A stretch of DNA of 64,000 nt from Stenotrophomonas sp. BIO128-Bstrain (GCF_030128875.1 NZ_CP124620.1:310001-374000), one strand, 5' to 3'. Positions 9,676 to 21,399 are shown, numbered from the stretch's first letter. Translations and numbers: made by a program. Notes: a model not told the origin generated them from the letters alone.

Positions 9676-9694
9676 GAAGCGATATATTATCTTC
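9676..9694. promoter_or_regulatory. AT-rich partial dyad in the divergent promoter region
   Basis: GAAG and CTTC arms flank an 11-base AT-rich core (CGATATATTAT), a rare AT island in this GC-rich DNA. It lies about 100 bp upstream of the receptor start and 134 bp upstream of the DUF3574 gene. It could be an operator (for example for an iron regulator) or part of a promoter, but it does not match a Fur box well. Confidence 0.25.
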
Positions 9695-9827
9695 GCGTGA
9701 TGTCCCTGTGTGACGCAAGTCCCATCGGGGTGGTTATCAGCAGATAGCGATTGGCGATCTGCGCTGGACCGGGATGTCCGGCACGCTCCTTCCCCCTGCC
9801 TGTCCCCGAGTTTCCGGAGAGTTGTCC

Positions 9828-10310
9828 ATGTCGTTCCGCGCCATCCTGATTGCCCTGGTCCTGACCACCAGCGGCTGTGCTACCGCCGCCCCGGCCGCCA
9901 AATCCACCCCGCCAGCCGCCGCCACGGCCACCTTGCAGGGTGACGCCGCGCGCCCGGATGCCGCCGCCGGCTGGGTCCGCAGCGAGCTGTATTTCGGCGT
10001 GGGCGAAGAAACCGGCGTGGCCGACCGCCCGCAGACCGAGGGCATCAGTGACGCGCAGTGGCGCGCCTTCCTCGACAAGGAAGTCACCCCGCGCTTCCCG
10101 GACGGCCTGACCGTGTTCGATGCCTACGGCCAGTGGCTGTTCCGTGGCGCCGCCGAGCCGAACCGCCTGCGCACCAAGGTGCTGGTGGTGCTGCACGAGA
10201 ACACCCCGCAGCGCCGCGCCGACATCGAAGCGATCCGCCTGGCATGGAAGCAGGCCACCGGCCACCAGTCGGTGCTGTGGGCGCAGCAGGCGGTTGAAGT
10301 ATCGTTCTGA
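9828..10310 (+). CDS. DUF3574 lipoprotein
   Basis: A 160-residue predicted lipoprotein: a hydrophobic leader with lipobox TSGC is followed by an Ala/Pro/Thr-rich linker to about residue 40, then a compact domain (SELYFGVG, WRAFLDKEVTPRFPDGLTV, FDAYGQW). That domain pattern matches DUF3574, a small periplasmic domain of unknown function. The start gives a normal lipoprotein leader. It lies divergent to the TonB receptor and 32 bases before another secreted protein gene, possibly in one transcript. Confidence 0.8.
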   Translation: MSFRAILIALVLTTSGCATAAPAAKSTPPAAATATLQGDAARPDAAAGWVRSELYFGVGEETGVADRPQTEGISDAQWRAFLDKEVTPRFPDGLTVFDAYGQWLFRGAAEPNRLRTKVLVVLHENTPQRRADIEAIRLAWKQATGHQSVLWAQQAVEVSF

Positions 10311-10342
10311 GCCAGGGCGCCGCAGCGGCGCTGCACGGAGCG

Positions 10343-11206
10343 ATGATGAAACACGGCAATGCGATGCTGGCCGCGGTGTTGATGGGCGTGGCGGCAGCAT
10401 CCGCGCACGCGCAGGACGCCGCCCCGGCCCGGCTTCTGCTCGAGGTGGCTGGCGGCGTGCAGGTGCAGGCGACGCTGCAGGACGACGGCGGTATTTCCGT
10501 CGTACTGGCCCCGTCGGGCAAGCGTCAGGTGCTGCCGGGGGTGACCGACGCGGACGGCAACGCACGCCTGTCCGCCGAGGATGTCGATTTCGATGGTCAC
10601 CCGGAGCTGGTCGCGCGCGCCGCGGTCGGCATGGTCAACGAAGCGGTCGCGGTGTACCGCTACGCTCCGGCGCGACAGGAACTGGTGGCGCTGGCGCCCA
10701 TCGCGAACGACCGCGCGCAGTGCGGTGACCTGATGGGGCTGACGGTGGAGGCAGACAACCGCACCCTGAGCAGCAGCTGCCGCAGCGGGCCGATGTGGTA
10801 CGTGGATCAGTACCGCTACGACGGCGGTCGCCTGTACCTGTACCGCGCCGAGCGCATGTTGATGCTCGACGATCTGCTCGAGCCGTACGTGTTCGTGAAG
10901 CAGACCGCCGACAGCGGTCCCCTGGCGGTCTGGAGCACCTTCGATCCTGAAGGCAACGTGCTGGAGACCGCGATCGGCGATGGTCTGGAGGCGCCGCGCG
11001 CCGGCTCGCCGCTGCTGCGCATTTCCGGGCATGTGATGGTGGCGCGGCTGCCGTTGTACCGCCAGCCCGGTGATGCCACGACCCCGCGGTATCTGGTGCG
11101 CGATGACCGCGTGGAGCTGCTCGATGAGCGCGATGGCTGGGTGCAGGTAAGTTATGACCATCCCACGCGCGGCGCGGTGCTGGGCTGGGTGAACACGCAG
11201 CCGTGA
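10343..11206 (+). CDS. Secreted XAC2610-like protein with C-terminal SH3-like segment
   Basis: A 287-residue exported protein with a signal peptide ending near AHAQDAA. The middle contains an FG-GAP/calcium-loop-like stretch (DADGNARLSAEDVDFDGHPEL, shown here only to mark residues ~73-93) and a pair of Cys residues. The last 60 residues (MVARLPLYRQPGD, LLDERDGWVQVSY, GWVNTQP) look like a bacterial SH3 domain. The general plan resembles the XAC2610-related proteins of Xanthomonas. A second ATG three bases downstream has better spacing (5 bases) from the GGAG ribosome site. Function unknown. Confidence 0.65.
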   Translation: MMKHGNAMLAAVLMGVAAASAHAQDAAPARLLLEVAGGVQVQATLQDDGGISVVLAPSGKRQVLPGVTDADGNARLSAEDVDFDGHPELVARAAVGMVNEAVAVYRYAPARQELVALAPIANDRAQCGDLMGLTVEADNRTLSSSCRSGPMWYVDQYRYDGGRLYLYRAERMLMLDDLLEPYVFVKQTADSGPLAVWSTFDPEGNVLETAIGDGLEAPRAGSPLLRISGHVMVARLPLYRQPGDATTPRYLVRDDRVELLDERDGWVQVSYDHPTRGAVLGWVNTQP

Positions 11207-11290
11207 CCCAGCGCCGGCACGCGTAAACCCACACGAGTGTCACTTGCCCGGGACTAGGCTGACGTTTCCCCCTCGTCGTGGAAGCATGTC

Positions 11291-13012
11291 ATGAGCAAGC
11301 GCGTTGCCGAAATCGTGGTTGAGACCCTCCAGGCCGCCGGTGTCCGTCACTGTTACGGCATCGTCGGCGATACCCTCAACTACGTCACCGATGCCATCCA
11401 TCACAGCGAGATCGAGTGGGTACACACGCGGCATGAGGAAGTGGCCGCGTTTGCCGCCGGTGCCGAGTCGCTGATCAGCGGGCAGCTCACCGCCTGCGCC
11501 GGCTCGTGCGGCCCGGGCGGGCTGCATTTCATCAATGGCGTGTTCGAGACCAACCGCAACCGCGCGCCGATGGTGCTGATCGCCAGCCAGGTGGTCACCG
11601 CCGAGCTGGGCATGGAGTTCCCGCAGGAAGTCGATTTCAAGGCGGTGTACGGCAGCTGCAGCGTGTTCTGCGAGCAGGTGCAGAGCGCCGAGCAGGCGCG
11701 CCGCGTGGTGACGTTGGCGTGCCAGGCGGCGATCAGCCGCCGCGGGGTCGCGGTGGTGATCCTGCCGGCCGACATCAGCGAAGCGGAGGTCAAGCACGAT
11801 GTGCCGTTCTCGGTGCATTACACCCAGCCGGTGCTGCGCCCGTCGGACGATGAACTGCAGCGCATCGCCGCGCTGATCGGCGAGGGCAAGCGCATCGGCA
11901 TCTACGCAGGTGCGGGCTGCGAACATGCGCATGATGCCCTGGTCGCGCTGGGTGCCCGGCTCAAGGCACCGATCGCGCATACCTCGCGCGCGAAGGACTT
12001 CGTGGAGTACGACAACCCGTACAACATGGGCATGACCGGCATCTTCGGCATCGAGTCCGGGTATCACACGCTGATGGCCTGCGACACGCTGCTGCTGCTC
12101 GGCGCGGACTTCGCTTGGGGCCAGTACTACCCGGACAAGGCCACGCTGATCCAGGTGGACCGCGATGGCAGCCATCTGGGCCGCCGGCATCCGGTGAATC
12201 TGGGCGTGGTGGGGGATATCGGCCCGACCCTGGAGGCATTGCTGCCGCTTCTGCCCGAACGCGAGGACCGCAGCTTCCTGGATGAGTGCATGGAGCACCG
12301 CGAGAAGGCGCTGGCCACGCGGGCCAAGGAAGAGCAACCGGGCGAAGGCGAGCTGATCCACCCGCAGCATCTCACCGCGCTGATCGACCGCCACGCTGCC
12401 GACGACGCGCTCTTTACCGCAGATGGCGGCTCGCCGATGGTGTGGATCCTGCGCCATATCCGCGTCAATGGGCGCCGCCGCACGCTGACCAGCCTGCTGC
12501 ACGGCACGATGGCCAACGCGATGCCGCAGGCGCTGGGCCTGCAGAAGGCCTACCCGGGCCGCCAGGTGATTTCGCTGTCCGGTGATGGTGGCCTGGCGAT
12601 GCTGCTGGGCGACCTGCTCACCGCCGTGCAGGAAAACCTGCCGATCAAGGTGGTGGTCTACAACAACAGTTCGCTGAATTTCGTCGAGCTGGAGCAGAAG
12701 GTCGAAGGCCTGCTGGACAACTACACCGACCTGAAGAACCCTGACTTCGGCCGCCTGGCCGAGGTGATCGGGTTCTACGGCCGCACCGTGACCCGCTCGG
12801 AGGACCTGGAGCAGGCGGTGAAGGATTTCCTGGCGCACCCGGGCCCGGCGCTGCTGGACGTGCACACCAGCCCGACCGAGCTGGTGATGCCGCCGCAGGT
12901 GGAAGCCAAGCAGGTGGCCGGTACTGCCCTGTACGCGGCCAAGGCGCTGCTGAGCGGGCGGGTCGGGGATGTACGGGACCTGCTGGCGAACAACTTCCTC
13001 AACAAGCCCTGA
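11291..13012 (+). CDS. poxB: Pyruvate dehydrogenase (quinone) / pyruvate oxidase PoxB
   Basis: A 573-residue thiamine-diphosphate enzyme that decarboxylates pyruvate to acetate and CO2 and passes electrons through FAD to ubiquinone at the membrane. The three TPP-family domains are visible: an N-terminal PYR domain (THEEVAAFAAGAESLISG region), a central FAD-binding domain, and a C-terminal PP domain with SGDGGLAMLLGD leading to YNNSSLNFVELE. Length and order match E. coli PoxB. It stands alone, flanked by SMAG elements; in relatives it works in stationary phase or at low oxygen. Confidence 0.9.
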   Translation: MSKRVAEIVVETLQAAGVRHCYGIVGDTLNYVTDAIHHSEIEWVHTRHEEVAAFAAGAESLISGQLTACAGSCGPGGLHFINGVFETNRNRAPMVLIASQVVTAELGMEFPQEVDFKAVYGSCSVFCEQVQSAEQARRVVTLACQAAISRRGVAVVILPADISEAEVKHDVPFSVHYTQPVLRPSDDELQRIAALIGEGKRIGIYAGAGCEHAHDALVALGARLKAPIAHTSRAKDFVEYDNPYNMGMTGIFGIESGYHTLMACDTLLLLGADFAWGQYYPDKATLIQVDRDGSHLGRRHPVNLGVVGDIGPTLEALLPLLPEREDRSFLDECMEHREKALATRAKEEQPGEGELIHPQHLTALIDRHAADDALFTADGGSPMVWILRHIRVNGRRRTLTSLLHGTMANAMPQALGLQKAYPGRQVISLSGDGGLAMLLGDLLTAVQENLPIKVVVYNNSSLNFVELEQKVEGLLDNYTDLKNPDFGRLAEVIGFYGRTVTRSEDLEQAVKDFLAHPGPALLDVHTSPTELVMPPQVEAKQVAGTALYAAKALLSGRVGDVRDLLANNFLNKP

Positions 13013-13025
13013 TCCCCACGCTCCG

Positions 13026-13098
13026 GTAGTGCCGGCCGCTGGCCGGCTCCCCAGGATTCATCCGACGGTATCGGGAGCCGGCCAGCGGCCGGCACTAC
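13026..13098. repeat. Inverted pair of SMAG-type GTAG palindromes
   Basis: Two 24-bp GTAG elements in opposite orientation (13026-13049 plus, 13075-13098 minus), separated by 25 bp, in the gap after poxB. Together they can fold into one large cruciform or long hairpin, which would stabilise or end the poxB transcript. Confidence 0.88.
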
Positions 13099-13216
13099 GC
13101 GAGCGCAATCGGGTATGCGATGACCCATACATCCCGGCGTTCCATTGATGTGCCTGTTACTGGGGGCGGCGAGGCCCTACCATCGGCTACCCCCTCCCCA
13201 TGGCCGCCCCCCGCGC

Positions 13217-14815
13217 ATGTCCGCCTCCGCTCCCGTCCCCACCGGACGCCCCCGCTGGTTCGTCGCCGGCGATCTCAACGGTTTCTTCGGCCTGGTGGTC
13301 GACAACCTGTCCATCCTCGGCTTCATCGCGATGGCCCTGGTCGGCATCTTCCAGTTCCCCGCGGATGTGGTGTTCGGCCGCATGTTCCCGGGCACCGCCT
13401 TCGGCGTGCTGGTCGGCAACGTGCTCTACACCTGGATGGCGCGCCGCCTGGCCGCGCGCACCGGTCGCGATGATGTCACCGCGATGCCGCTCGGCCTGGA
13501 CGCGCCGACCAGCATCGGCATGGCGCTGCTGGTGCTCGGCCCGGCCTTCCTCGCCTTCAAGGGCCAGGGCCTGGCCCCGCACGATGCGGCCATCGCCACC
13601 TGGCAGCTGGGCATGGCCTCGCTGGTGATCATGGGCGTGCTCAAGGTGATCCTGTCGTTCTTCGGCGAGGCGGTGACCCGCGCGCTGCCGCGCGCCTCGC
13701 TGCTCGGCTCGATCGCCGGCATCGCGATCGTGCTGATGGGCTTCCTGCCGCTGCTGGAAACGCTGCGCTCGCCGGTCGTCGGCTTCGTCACCCTGGGCCT
13801 GCTGCTGTACGTGCTGATCGCCAAGCGCAAACTGCCGATCCGCGCGCCCGGCGTGCTGGTCGCCTTCGTCTTCGGCACGATCCTGTACTACGGACTCGGC
13901 CTGGCCGGCCTGGGTGCGCCGGGCTTCAAGGTGCCTGAGTGGGTACCGCCGCAGGTGGTGCTGCCCTGGCCGACACTGGGGTTCATCGACGGCCTGCCGA
14001 CCGCGATCACCTACCTGCCGCTGCTGCTGCCGTTCGGCCTGCTGATGGTGGTCGGTGGCATCAACGTTTCCGAAAGCGCGCGTGCGGCCGGTGATGATTA
14101 CCGCACCCGCGACATCCTGCTGGTGGAGGCCGTCGCCACGCTGGTGGCCGGGTTCTGCGGCGGCGTCGCGCAGACCACGCCGTACATCGGCCAGCCGGCC
14201 TACAAGCACATGGGCGCGCGCAGCGGTTACACGCTGCTGACCGGTCTGTTCGTCGGCATCGGCGGCATGCTGGGGGTGATTTCCGGGCTGGTGCAGTGGC
14301 TGCCGCTGGCCGTGCTGGCGCCGATCATCGTGTACGTGGCGATCGACATCACCACCCAGGCCTTCCAGGCCACGCCGCGCGAGCACGCGGGCGCGATGGT
14401 GCTCGGCTTCCTGCCTTCGGTGGCCTACCTGCTGGCGATCAAGGCCCCGGGCTGGATCGCCCCGGAACAGCTCGCGGCGATGACCACTACGCTGGACGGG
14501 CATGGCCTGCCGGAGCTGGCGGTGATCTTCACCCTGGGCAACGGCTTCATCATCACCTCGATGCTGTGGATCGCGGCGGTGGTGGCGATGATCGATGGGA
14601 AGCTGCTGCGCGCCTCCGGGTTCCTGCTGGTGGCTGCGGTGCTGACCCTGTTCGGCCTGATCCACTCGGTGGACCCGCGCGGTGGCATCTATCTGCCGTG
14701 GCAGCTGGAGGGCCTGCCGAAGATCATCAGCTGGCAGTTCACCGGCGCGTACGTGGCGCTGGCCGGGTTGCTGGCGCTGTTGTCGCTGCAGAAGCAGCCT
14801 TCGGAACGCGCGTAG
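13217..14815 (+). CDS. NCS2-like (xanthine/uracil permease type) membrane transporter
   Basis: A 532-residue polytopic membrane protein with roughly 12 hydrophobic segments. Features include DNLSILGFIAMAL near the N-terminus, FGGTAFGVLVGN-like packing, and a conserved half-helix signature region GGVAQTTPYIGQPAYKHMGAR, reminiscent of the NCS2/AzgA-type nucleobase permeases. The ATG chosen gives a short cytoplasmic tail before the first helix; an upstream start would add 24 residues without membrane character. The substrate is not determinable from the sequence, and no purine or pyrimidine gene adjoins it. Confidence 0.75.
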   Translation: MSASAPVPTGRPRWFVAGDLNGFFGLVVDNLSILGFIAMALVGIFQFPADVVFGRMFPGTAFGVLVGNVLYTWMARRLAARTGRDDVTAMPLGLDAPTSIGMALLVLGPAFLAFKGQGLAPHDAAIATWQLGMASLVIMGVLKVILSFFGEAVTRALPRASLLGSIAGIAIVLMGFLPLLETLRSPVVGFVTLGLLLYVLIAKRKLPIRAPGVLVAFVFGTILYYGLGLAGLGAPGFKVPEWVPPQVVLPWPTLGFIDGLPTAITYLPLLLPFGLLMVVGGINVSESARAAGDDYRTRDILLVEAVATLVAGFCGGVAQTTPYIGQPAYKHMGARSGYTLLTGLFVGIGGMLGVISGLVQWLPLAVLAPIIVYVAIDITTQAFQATPREHAGAMVLGFLPSVAYLLAIKAPGWIAPEQLAAMTTTLDGHGLPELAVIFTLGNGFIITSMLWIAAVVAMIDGKLLRASGFLLVAAVLTLFGLIHSVDPRGGIYLPWQLEGLPKIISWQFTGAYVALAGLLALLSLQKQPSERA

Positions 14816-14822
14816 CGCTCTC

Positions 14823-15031
14823 GTAGTGCCGGCCGCTGGCCGGCTGCGTTTCATTGTGCTCACGACCAACGGTCGTGAGCTACCGAATGGGGCAGGTCTG
14901 CTGGGGAGCCGGCCAGCGGCCGGCACTACCTGCTCACGACCAACGGTCGTGAGCTACCGAATGGGGCAGGTCTGCTGGGGAGCCGGCCAGCGGCCGGCAC
15001 TACCTGCTCACGACCAGCGGTCGTGAGCTAC
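14823..15031. repeat. Composite SMAG array with a 74-bp tandem unit
   Basis: Six GTAG elements of two sequence types alternate. The GCCGGCC type lies at 14823-14847 (plus), 14906-14929 and 14980-15003 (minus). The CTCACGACC type lies at 14858-14883, 14932-14957 and 15006-15031 (minus). From 14858 the two types form a 74-bp unit repeated about 2.4 times, almost identical between copies. It fills the 247-bp gap between the convergent permease and glutathione transferase genes, where no protein gene is visible. Confidence 0.9.
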
Positions 15032-15062
15032 CGCTGCACGCCTCGCGGCGGCCGGCGCGGCA

Positions 15063-15773
15063 TCATTGCTCGCCATCCAGCTCCGGGTAATGCCGGAAAA
15101 TGCCGTTGGTGTTGAACGCCAGGCGCCGTTCCGAGGCGAGATAGGCGGCGATGTTGGGCCGGGTTTCCACCCGGTCCTTCAGGGCGCGCAGCTGCGGCAG
15201 CGTCGGCCAAAGGGCCTGCATGCGGCGCGGGAACATGTACTCCAGCCCGCTCAGCAGCTGGAACAGCGACAGATCCACATAGGAGTGCTCGCGCAGCGGA
15301 TGACGCCCACCGTTGTGCTTGAGCACGTTCTCGAAGTAACCGAGGAACTTGGGCATGCGCTCGCCGCGCATCGACGTCGCGCGCGCTCTGGCTTCGTGTT
15401 TCTGGTCGTCGTAGTACTTCGACGCTGCGATCGGGTGGTGGGTGTCATGCACCTCGGCCACCAGATCGGCGATGGTCAGCTGCAACTGCAGGGCCTGCTG
15501 CCGCCGTGAACTGGCATCGGGCACCAGGCCGAGCTCCGGTCCCAGATGATCCAGGATCGCGCCCACCTGGGCGATCACCTGCCGGCCGGTGCGCAGGAAT
15601 GGGGGGGCAAACGGCTGCAGGCCCTCGACCTTGCCGTCCAGATACGGCTGCATCACGGCATCGCCGTGGACCCGCGCCATATCCGTGTAGCCCGCGCCCG
15701 CATCCTCCAGCGCCAGCCGCACGAACTCGCCGCGGCCCTGGATGCCGGTCCAGTAATACAGTTCGTAATGCAT
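15063..15773 (-). CDS. Glutathione S-transferase family protein
   Basis: A 236-residue cytosolic protein. Its N-terminal thioredoxin-like domain starts YELYYWTGIQGRGEFVRLALEDAG, with the Tyr near residue 6-7 in the usual catalytic place, and is followed by the all-helical domain (VDLSLFQLLSGLEYMFPRRM). The pattern is closest to eukaryotic-like alpha/mu/sigma GSTs found in Xanthomonads. It conjugates glutathione to electrophiles or reduces peroxides. The ATG at this position begins exactly at the first strand; the open frame upstream is shadow sequence. It is divergent from the aspartic-protease gene. Confidence 0.85.
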   Translation of the reverse strand: MHYELYYWTGIQGRGEFVRLALEDAGAGYTDMARVHGDAVMQPYLDGKVEGLQPFAPPFLRTGRQVIAQVGAILDHLGPELGLVPDASSRRQQALQLQLTIADLVAEVHDTHHPIAASKYYDDQKHEARARATSMRGERMPKFLGYFENVLKHNGGRHPLREHSYVDLSLFQLLSGLEYMFPRRMQALWPTLPQLRALKDRVETRPNIAAYLASERRLAFNTNGIFRHYPELDGEQ

Positions 15774-15887
15774 GCAGCCACTCCGTGCGGAACCGGTGGC
15801 CAGCATGGCCCGCGCAGCCGAAAGCAGGCGTGAGCGCAGCGTGGTTCCCGTGCTAGGGTCGGGCGGGGATGTCGATGGGAGCAGGCG

Positions 15888-17204
15888 ATGCGGATGTGGG
15901 CGATGGGCGTGTGCGTGGCGATGTTGCCGGCTGCCGTAGCGGCCGACCCGGTGGCCCTGCACGATGGCTTCGGCTACAGCGATGCAGTGCTGCGTGCGGA
16001 ACTGACGACGCTGCGCGAGATGAGCGGGGTATCCGGTGCACGCCGGCACCTGGGTGCGGCAGGCTATCACCGCGTCCGTGGTGAGCTGGCCGCCTCCAAT
16101 CGGGCTGCACGCCAGTGCCTGGACGAAACCCGCGATGCGCCGCCTGCGCTGCAGGGGCTGGCCTTCCTGTGCGAATCCACCTTGGCCGGCAACGCGCTGA
16201 TCGAGGGCGATATCGCTGGATGGGCGAGCCTGATGCTGCGCGTGCGCGAGGACTACCAGCGCACCATCGTGCCGATGCTCAAGCCCGGCGACGAGGTGCC
16301 CGATGTCACCCGCCCGGCATTCGCGGCGTTCACCACCTGGCCGCGCAGTGCGCCGCCCGTTGCCGAGCGCGAGCAGGAGGTGGCGGTGCCGATCCAGTTC
16401 AGCAACGAGCTGCCCTCGGTCACGCTTACCCTGCACGGCACGCGCGACGGCCATCCCGTCAGCCAGGAGGCTGCCTTCATCGTCGATACCGGCGCCCCGC
16501 GTTCGCACATCACGCGCGCGCTGGCCGAATCGCTGGGCCTGACGGTGACCGAAAACTTCGTGGTCTCACGCATCATCGACGGCGACATCCAGCAGGCGGG
16601 GCTGGCTGCACCGATCGATATCGAGCTGGGCGGGCAGCGGGTGCGCGACGTCTCGTTCAACAGCGAAGCCACGCGCGAGCTCAACCTGATCGGCCTCGAT
16701 GTGCTGCGCGCGCTGGGACGGATCCGCCTTTCCCGCGACACGCTGACGCTGCTCGGGACGCAGACTCCAGCCGCCTGCACACGGCGGATGGTGTTCACCT
16801 CCTCGTTGTGGGGGCCGTTCCAGCAGGCCCGCTACCCGATCCGCGGTCGCGAAAACACGCTCATGCTGGTCGACACCGGCTTCAATGGGGCATTCCAGAT
16901 GCGGGGTGCGCCGCGTTCGTCGGTGCCGGGCGCCGCAATCCAGCGCAAGAATGTCATCACCACGCGCGGCGCGGAGGACATCGAGTACGCGCCGGCCAGC
17001 ACGCCATTGCAGGTGGCCGATACGTTGGCGAACATTCCGGTGGATATCGCCTTCCAGCCGCCGGATCTGTTTCCCTCGTCCTGGCGGGTCGGCTACGGCG
17101 TCACCGGCGGCTACGACGTGGCGCTGGACCTGCCGGCCGGCATCGGCTGCCTGGTGCCATTGCCGCCCGAACCGCCCCTGCTGGACCGCCCGCCAGGGGC
17201 CTGA
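15888..17204 (+). CDS. Secreted aspartic-protease-like protein with two DTG motifs
   Basis: A 438-residue exported protein with a signal peptide (cleavage near VAADP). An N-terminal helical region of about 170 residues is followed by a retropepsin-like domain with FIVDTGAPRSHIT (Asp about residue 200) and the supporting LIGLDVLRAL motif. A second domain carries LMLVDTGFNGAFQ (Asp about residue 329) and a later GYGVTGGYDVAL segment. Two catalytic-type DTG motifs in one chain suggest a bilobal enzyme rather than a retropepsin homodimer. The role is probably periplasmic or extracellular proteolysis; substrate unknown. RBS GGGAGCAGG precedes the ATG. Confidence 0.75.
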   Translation: MRMWAMGVCVAMLPAAVAADPVALHDGFGYSDAVLRAELTTLREMSGVSGARRHLGAAGYHRVRGELAASNRAARQCLDETRDAPPALQGLAFLCESTLAGNALIEGDIAGWASLMLRVREDYQRTIVPMLKPGDEVPDVTRPAFAAFTTWPRSAPPVAEREQEVAVPIQFSNELPSVTLTLHGTRDGHPVSQEAAFIVDTGAPRSHITRALAESLGLTVTENFVVSRIIDGDIQQAGLAAPIDIELGGQRVRDVSFNSEATRELNLIGLDVLRALGRIRLSRDTLTLLGTQTPAACTRRMVFTSSLWGPFQQARYPIRGRENTLMLVDTGFNGAFQMRGAPRSSVPGAAIQRKNVITTRGAEDIEYAPASTPLQVADTLANIPVDIAFQPPDLFPSSWRVGYGVTGGYDVALDLPAGIGCLVPLPPEPPLLDRPPGA

Positions 17205-17232
17205 CGAAGCCTGAATCGGCATCTCATCCACC

Positions 17233-17260
17233 CTTGAAACACGCCCCCGTAACCGCATCT
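17233..17260 (+). promoter_or_regulatory. Sigma-32 (heat-shock) promoter of clpB
   Basis: CTTGAAA is followed after 13 bases by CCGCATCT, which matches the sigma-32 consensus (CTTGAAA, then CCCCATNT) at all but one position. It lies 50 bases upstream of the clpB start, as expected for a heat-shock chaperone. Confidence 0.88.
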
Positions 17261-17309
17261 CAGGGACAGTGCTGGCACGGCCAGCCCCGTTTACATCGAG
17301 GACAAGAAC

Positions 17310-19895
<2,586 letters not shown>

Positions 19896-19955
19896 GCCCC
19901 GCGCGCACCGGAGGCCTGATAACCGTTGAGCCTCACACCATGCATGTTTGGCATG

Positions 19956-19982
19956 AACCCCCGCCTCGGCGGGGGTTTTTTG
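19956..19982 (+). terminator. Rho-independent terminator of clpB
   Basis: A 10-bp stem (AACCCCCGCC / GGCGGGGGTT) with a 2-base apex is followed by a run of Ts, about 60 bases after the clpB stop. Confidence 0.9.
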
Positions 19983-20019
19983 TTCGGTATCGTCGGCATT
20001 CACCTGGAGGCGATGCGCT

Positions 20020-21321
20020 ATGTCCGAACACGGCAGTCCCGAATCACAGTGGCGCGCGGAGACCATCGCGGTGCATGGCGGTTACCGGCCCGACCCCACC
20101 ACGCGCGCGGTGGCAGTGCCGATCTACCAGACCGTGGCCTACGCCTTCGATGACACCCAGCACGGCGCGGACCTGTTCGACCTGAAGGTGCCGGGCAACA
20201 TCTACACCCGCATCATGAACCCGACCACGGACGTGCTCGAGCAGCGCATCGCCGCGCTGGAGGGCGGGATCGGTGCACTGGCACTAGCCTCGGGCCAGGC
20301 CGCGATCACCTACGCGATCCAGACCATCGCCGAGGCGGGCGACAACATCGTCTCGGCCAGTGCCCTGTACGGCGGCACCTACAACCTGTTCGCGCACACG
20401 CTGCCGCAGTTCGGGATCGAAACGCGCTTTGCGGACTACCGCGATCCGCAGGCGTTCGGCGCGCTGATCGATGAGCGCACCAAGGCGGTGTTCGTCGAAT
20501 CCATTGGCAACCCGCGCGGCAACATCACCGACATCGAGGCGGTAGCAAAGATCGCGCATGCGCATGGCGTGCCGCTGATCGTGGACAACACGGTCGCCAC
20601 GCCGTACCTGCAGCGCTCGTTCGACTTCGGCGCGGACATCGTCGTGCATTCGCTGACCAAGTATCTCGGTGGTCATGGGACCAGCCTGGGCGGGGCGATC
20701 GTGGATTCCGGGCGCTTTCCCTGGGCGGAGCACAAGCAGCGCTTCCGCCGCTTGAACGAGCCGGACGTGAGCTACCACGGCGTGGTCTACACCGACGCCC
20801 TAGGGCCGGCGGCCTACATCGGCCGCGCGCGGGTGGTCCCGCTGCGCAATACCGGCGCGGCCATCTCACCGTTCAATTCCTTCCTGATCCTGCAGGGCAT
20901 CGAGACCTTGGCGCTGCGCCTGGACCGGATCAACGCCAACACGCTGGCGGTGGCCGAACACCTTCAGCGCCATCCCAAGGTGGCGTGGGTCAACTACGCC
21001 GCGCTGCCCGACCATCCCGAGCACGCGTTGGTGCAGAAGTACCTGCGCGGCCACGGTTCCGGCGTGCTGACCTTCGGCCTGCCCGGTGGCCGCGCCGCAG
21101 GCGCGCGCTTCCTGGATGCGCTGCAGCTGTTCACTCGCCTGGTGAACCTGGGCGATGCCAAGTCACTGGCCACGCATCCGGCCTCGACCACCCACCGGCA
21201 GCTGGATGCGGCCGAGCTGGAGAAGGCGGGCGTCAGCGAAGACACGGTGCGGCTGTCGGTGGGCATCGAACACATCGACGACCTGCTCGCCGATCTGGAG
21301 CAGGCGTTGGCCAAGGCGTAG
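20020..21321 (+). CDS. metY: O-acetylhomoserine sulfhydrylase (MetY/Cys-Met PLP family)
   Basis: A 433-residue PLP enzyme of the Cys/Met metabolism family. It likely converts O-acetyl- (or O-succinyl-) homoserine and sulfide to homocysteine in methionine synthesis. Seen motifs: [24 protein letters not shown] at the N-terminus (residues ~10-33), [12 protein letters not shown], and the PLP lysine in [11 protein letters not shown]. The roughly 430-residue length is that of O-acetylhomoserine sulfhydrylases rather than of the shorter (~390) cystathionine enzymes. It stands alone between two strong terminators. Assignment between MetY and MetZ subtypes is by length and motifs only. Confidence 0.88.
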   Translation: MSEHGSPESQWRAETIAVHGGYRPDPTTRAVAVPIYQTVAYAFDDTQHGADLFDLKVPGNIYTRIMNPTTDVLEQRIAALEGGIGALALASGQAAITYAIQTIAEAGDNIVSASALYGGTYNLFAHTLPQFGIETRFADYRDPQAFGALIDERTKAVFVESIGNPRGNITDIEAVAKIAHAHGVPLIVDNTVATPYLQRSFDFGADIVVHSLTKYLGGHGTSLGGAIVDSGRFPWAEHKQRFRRLNEPDVSYHGVVYTDALGPAAYIGRARVVPLRNTGAAISPFNSFLILQGIETLALRLDRINANTLAVAEHLQRHPKVAWVNYAALPDHPEHALVQKYLRGHGSGVLTFGLPGGRAAGARFLDALQLFTRLVNLGDAKSLATHPASTTHRQLDAAELEKAGVSEDTVRLSVGIEHIDDLLADLEQALAKA

Positions 21322-21329
21322 GGGCAGGA

Positions 21330-21368
21330 CCCACGGCGGCCGGTGCGGGCCGGCCGCCGTGGGGTTTT
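21330..21368 (+). terminator. Rho-independent terminator of metY
   Basis: A 14-bp perfect stem (CCCACGGCGGCCGG / CCGGCCGCCGTGGG), loop TGCGGG and a run of five Ts start 9 bases after the metY stop codon. Confidence 0.92.
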
Positions 21369-21399
21369 TCCATGCGGCCATGGGATTCTCCGCCATGGG

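Noticed and set aside
14823..15031. Possible CRISPR array (alternating repeats at constant spacing)
   Set aside because: Both the repeat and the stretch between repeats recur, repeats are palindromic GTAG elements, and no cas gene lies nearby. It is a SMAG array.
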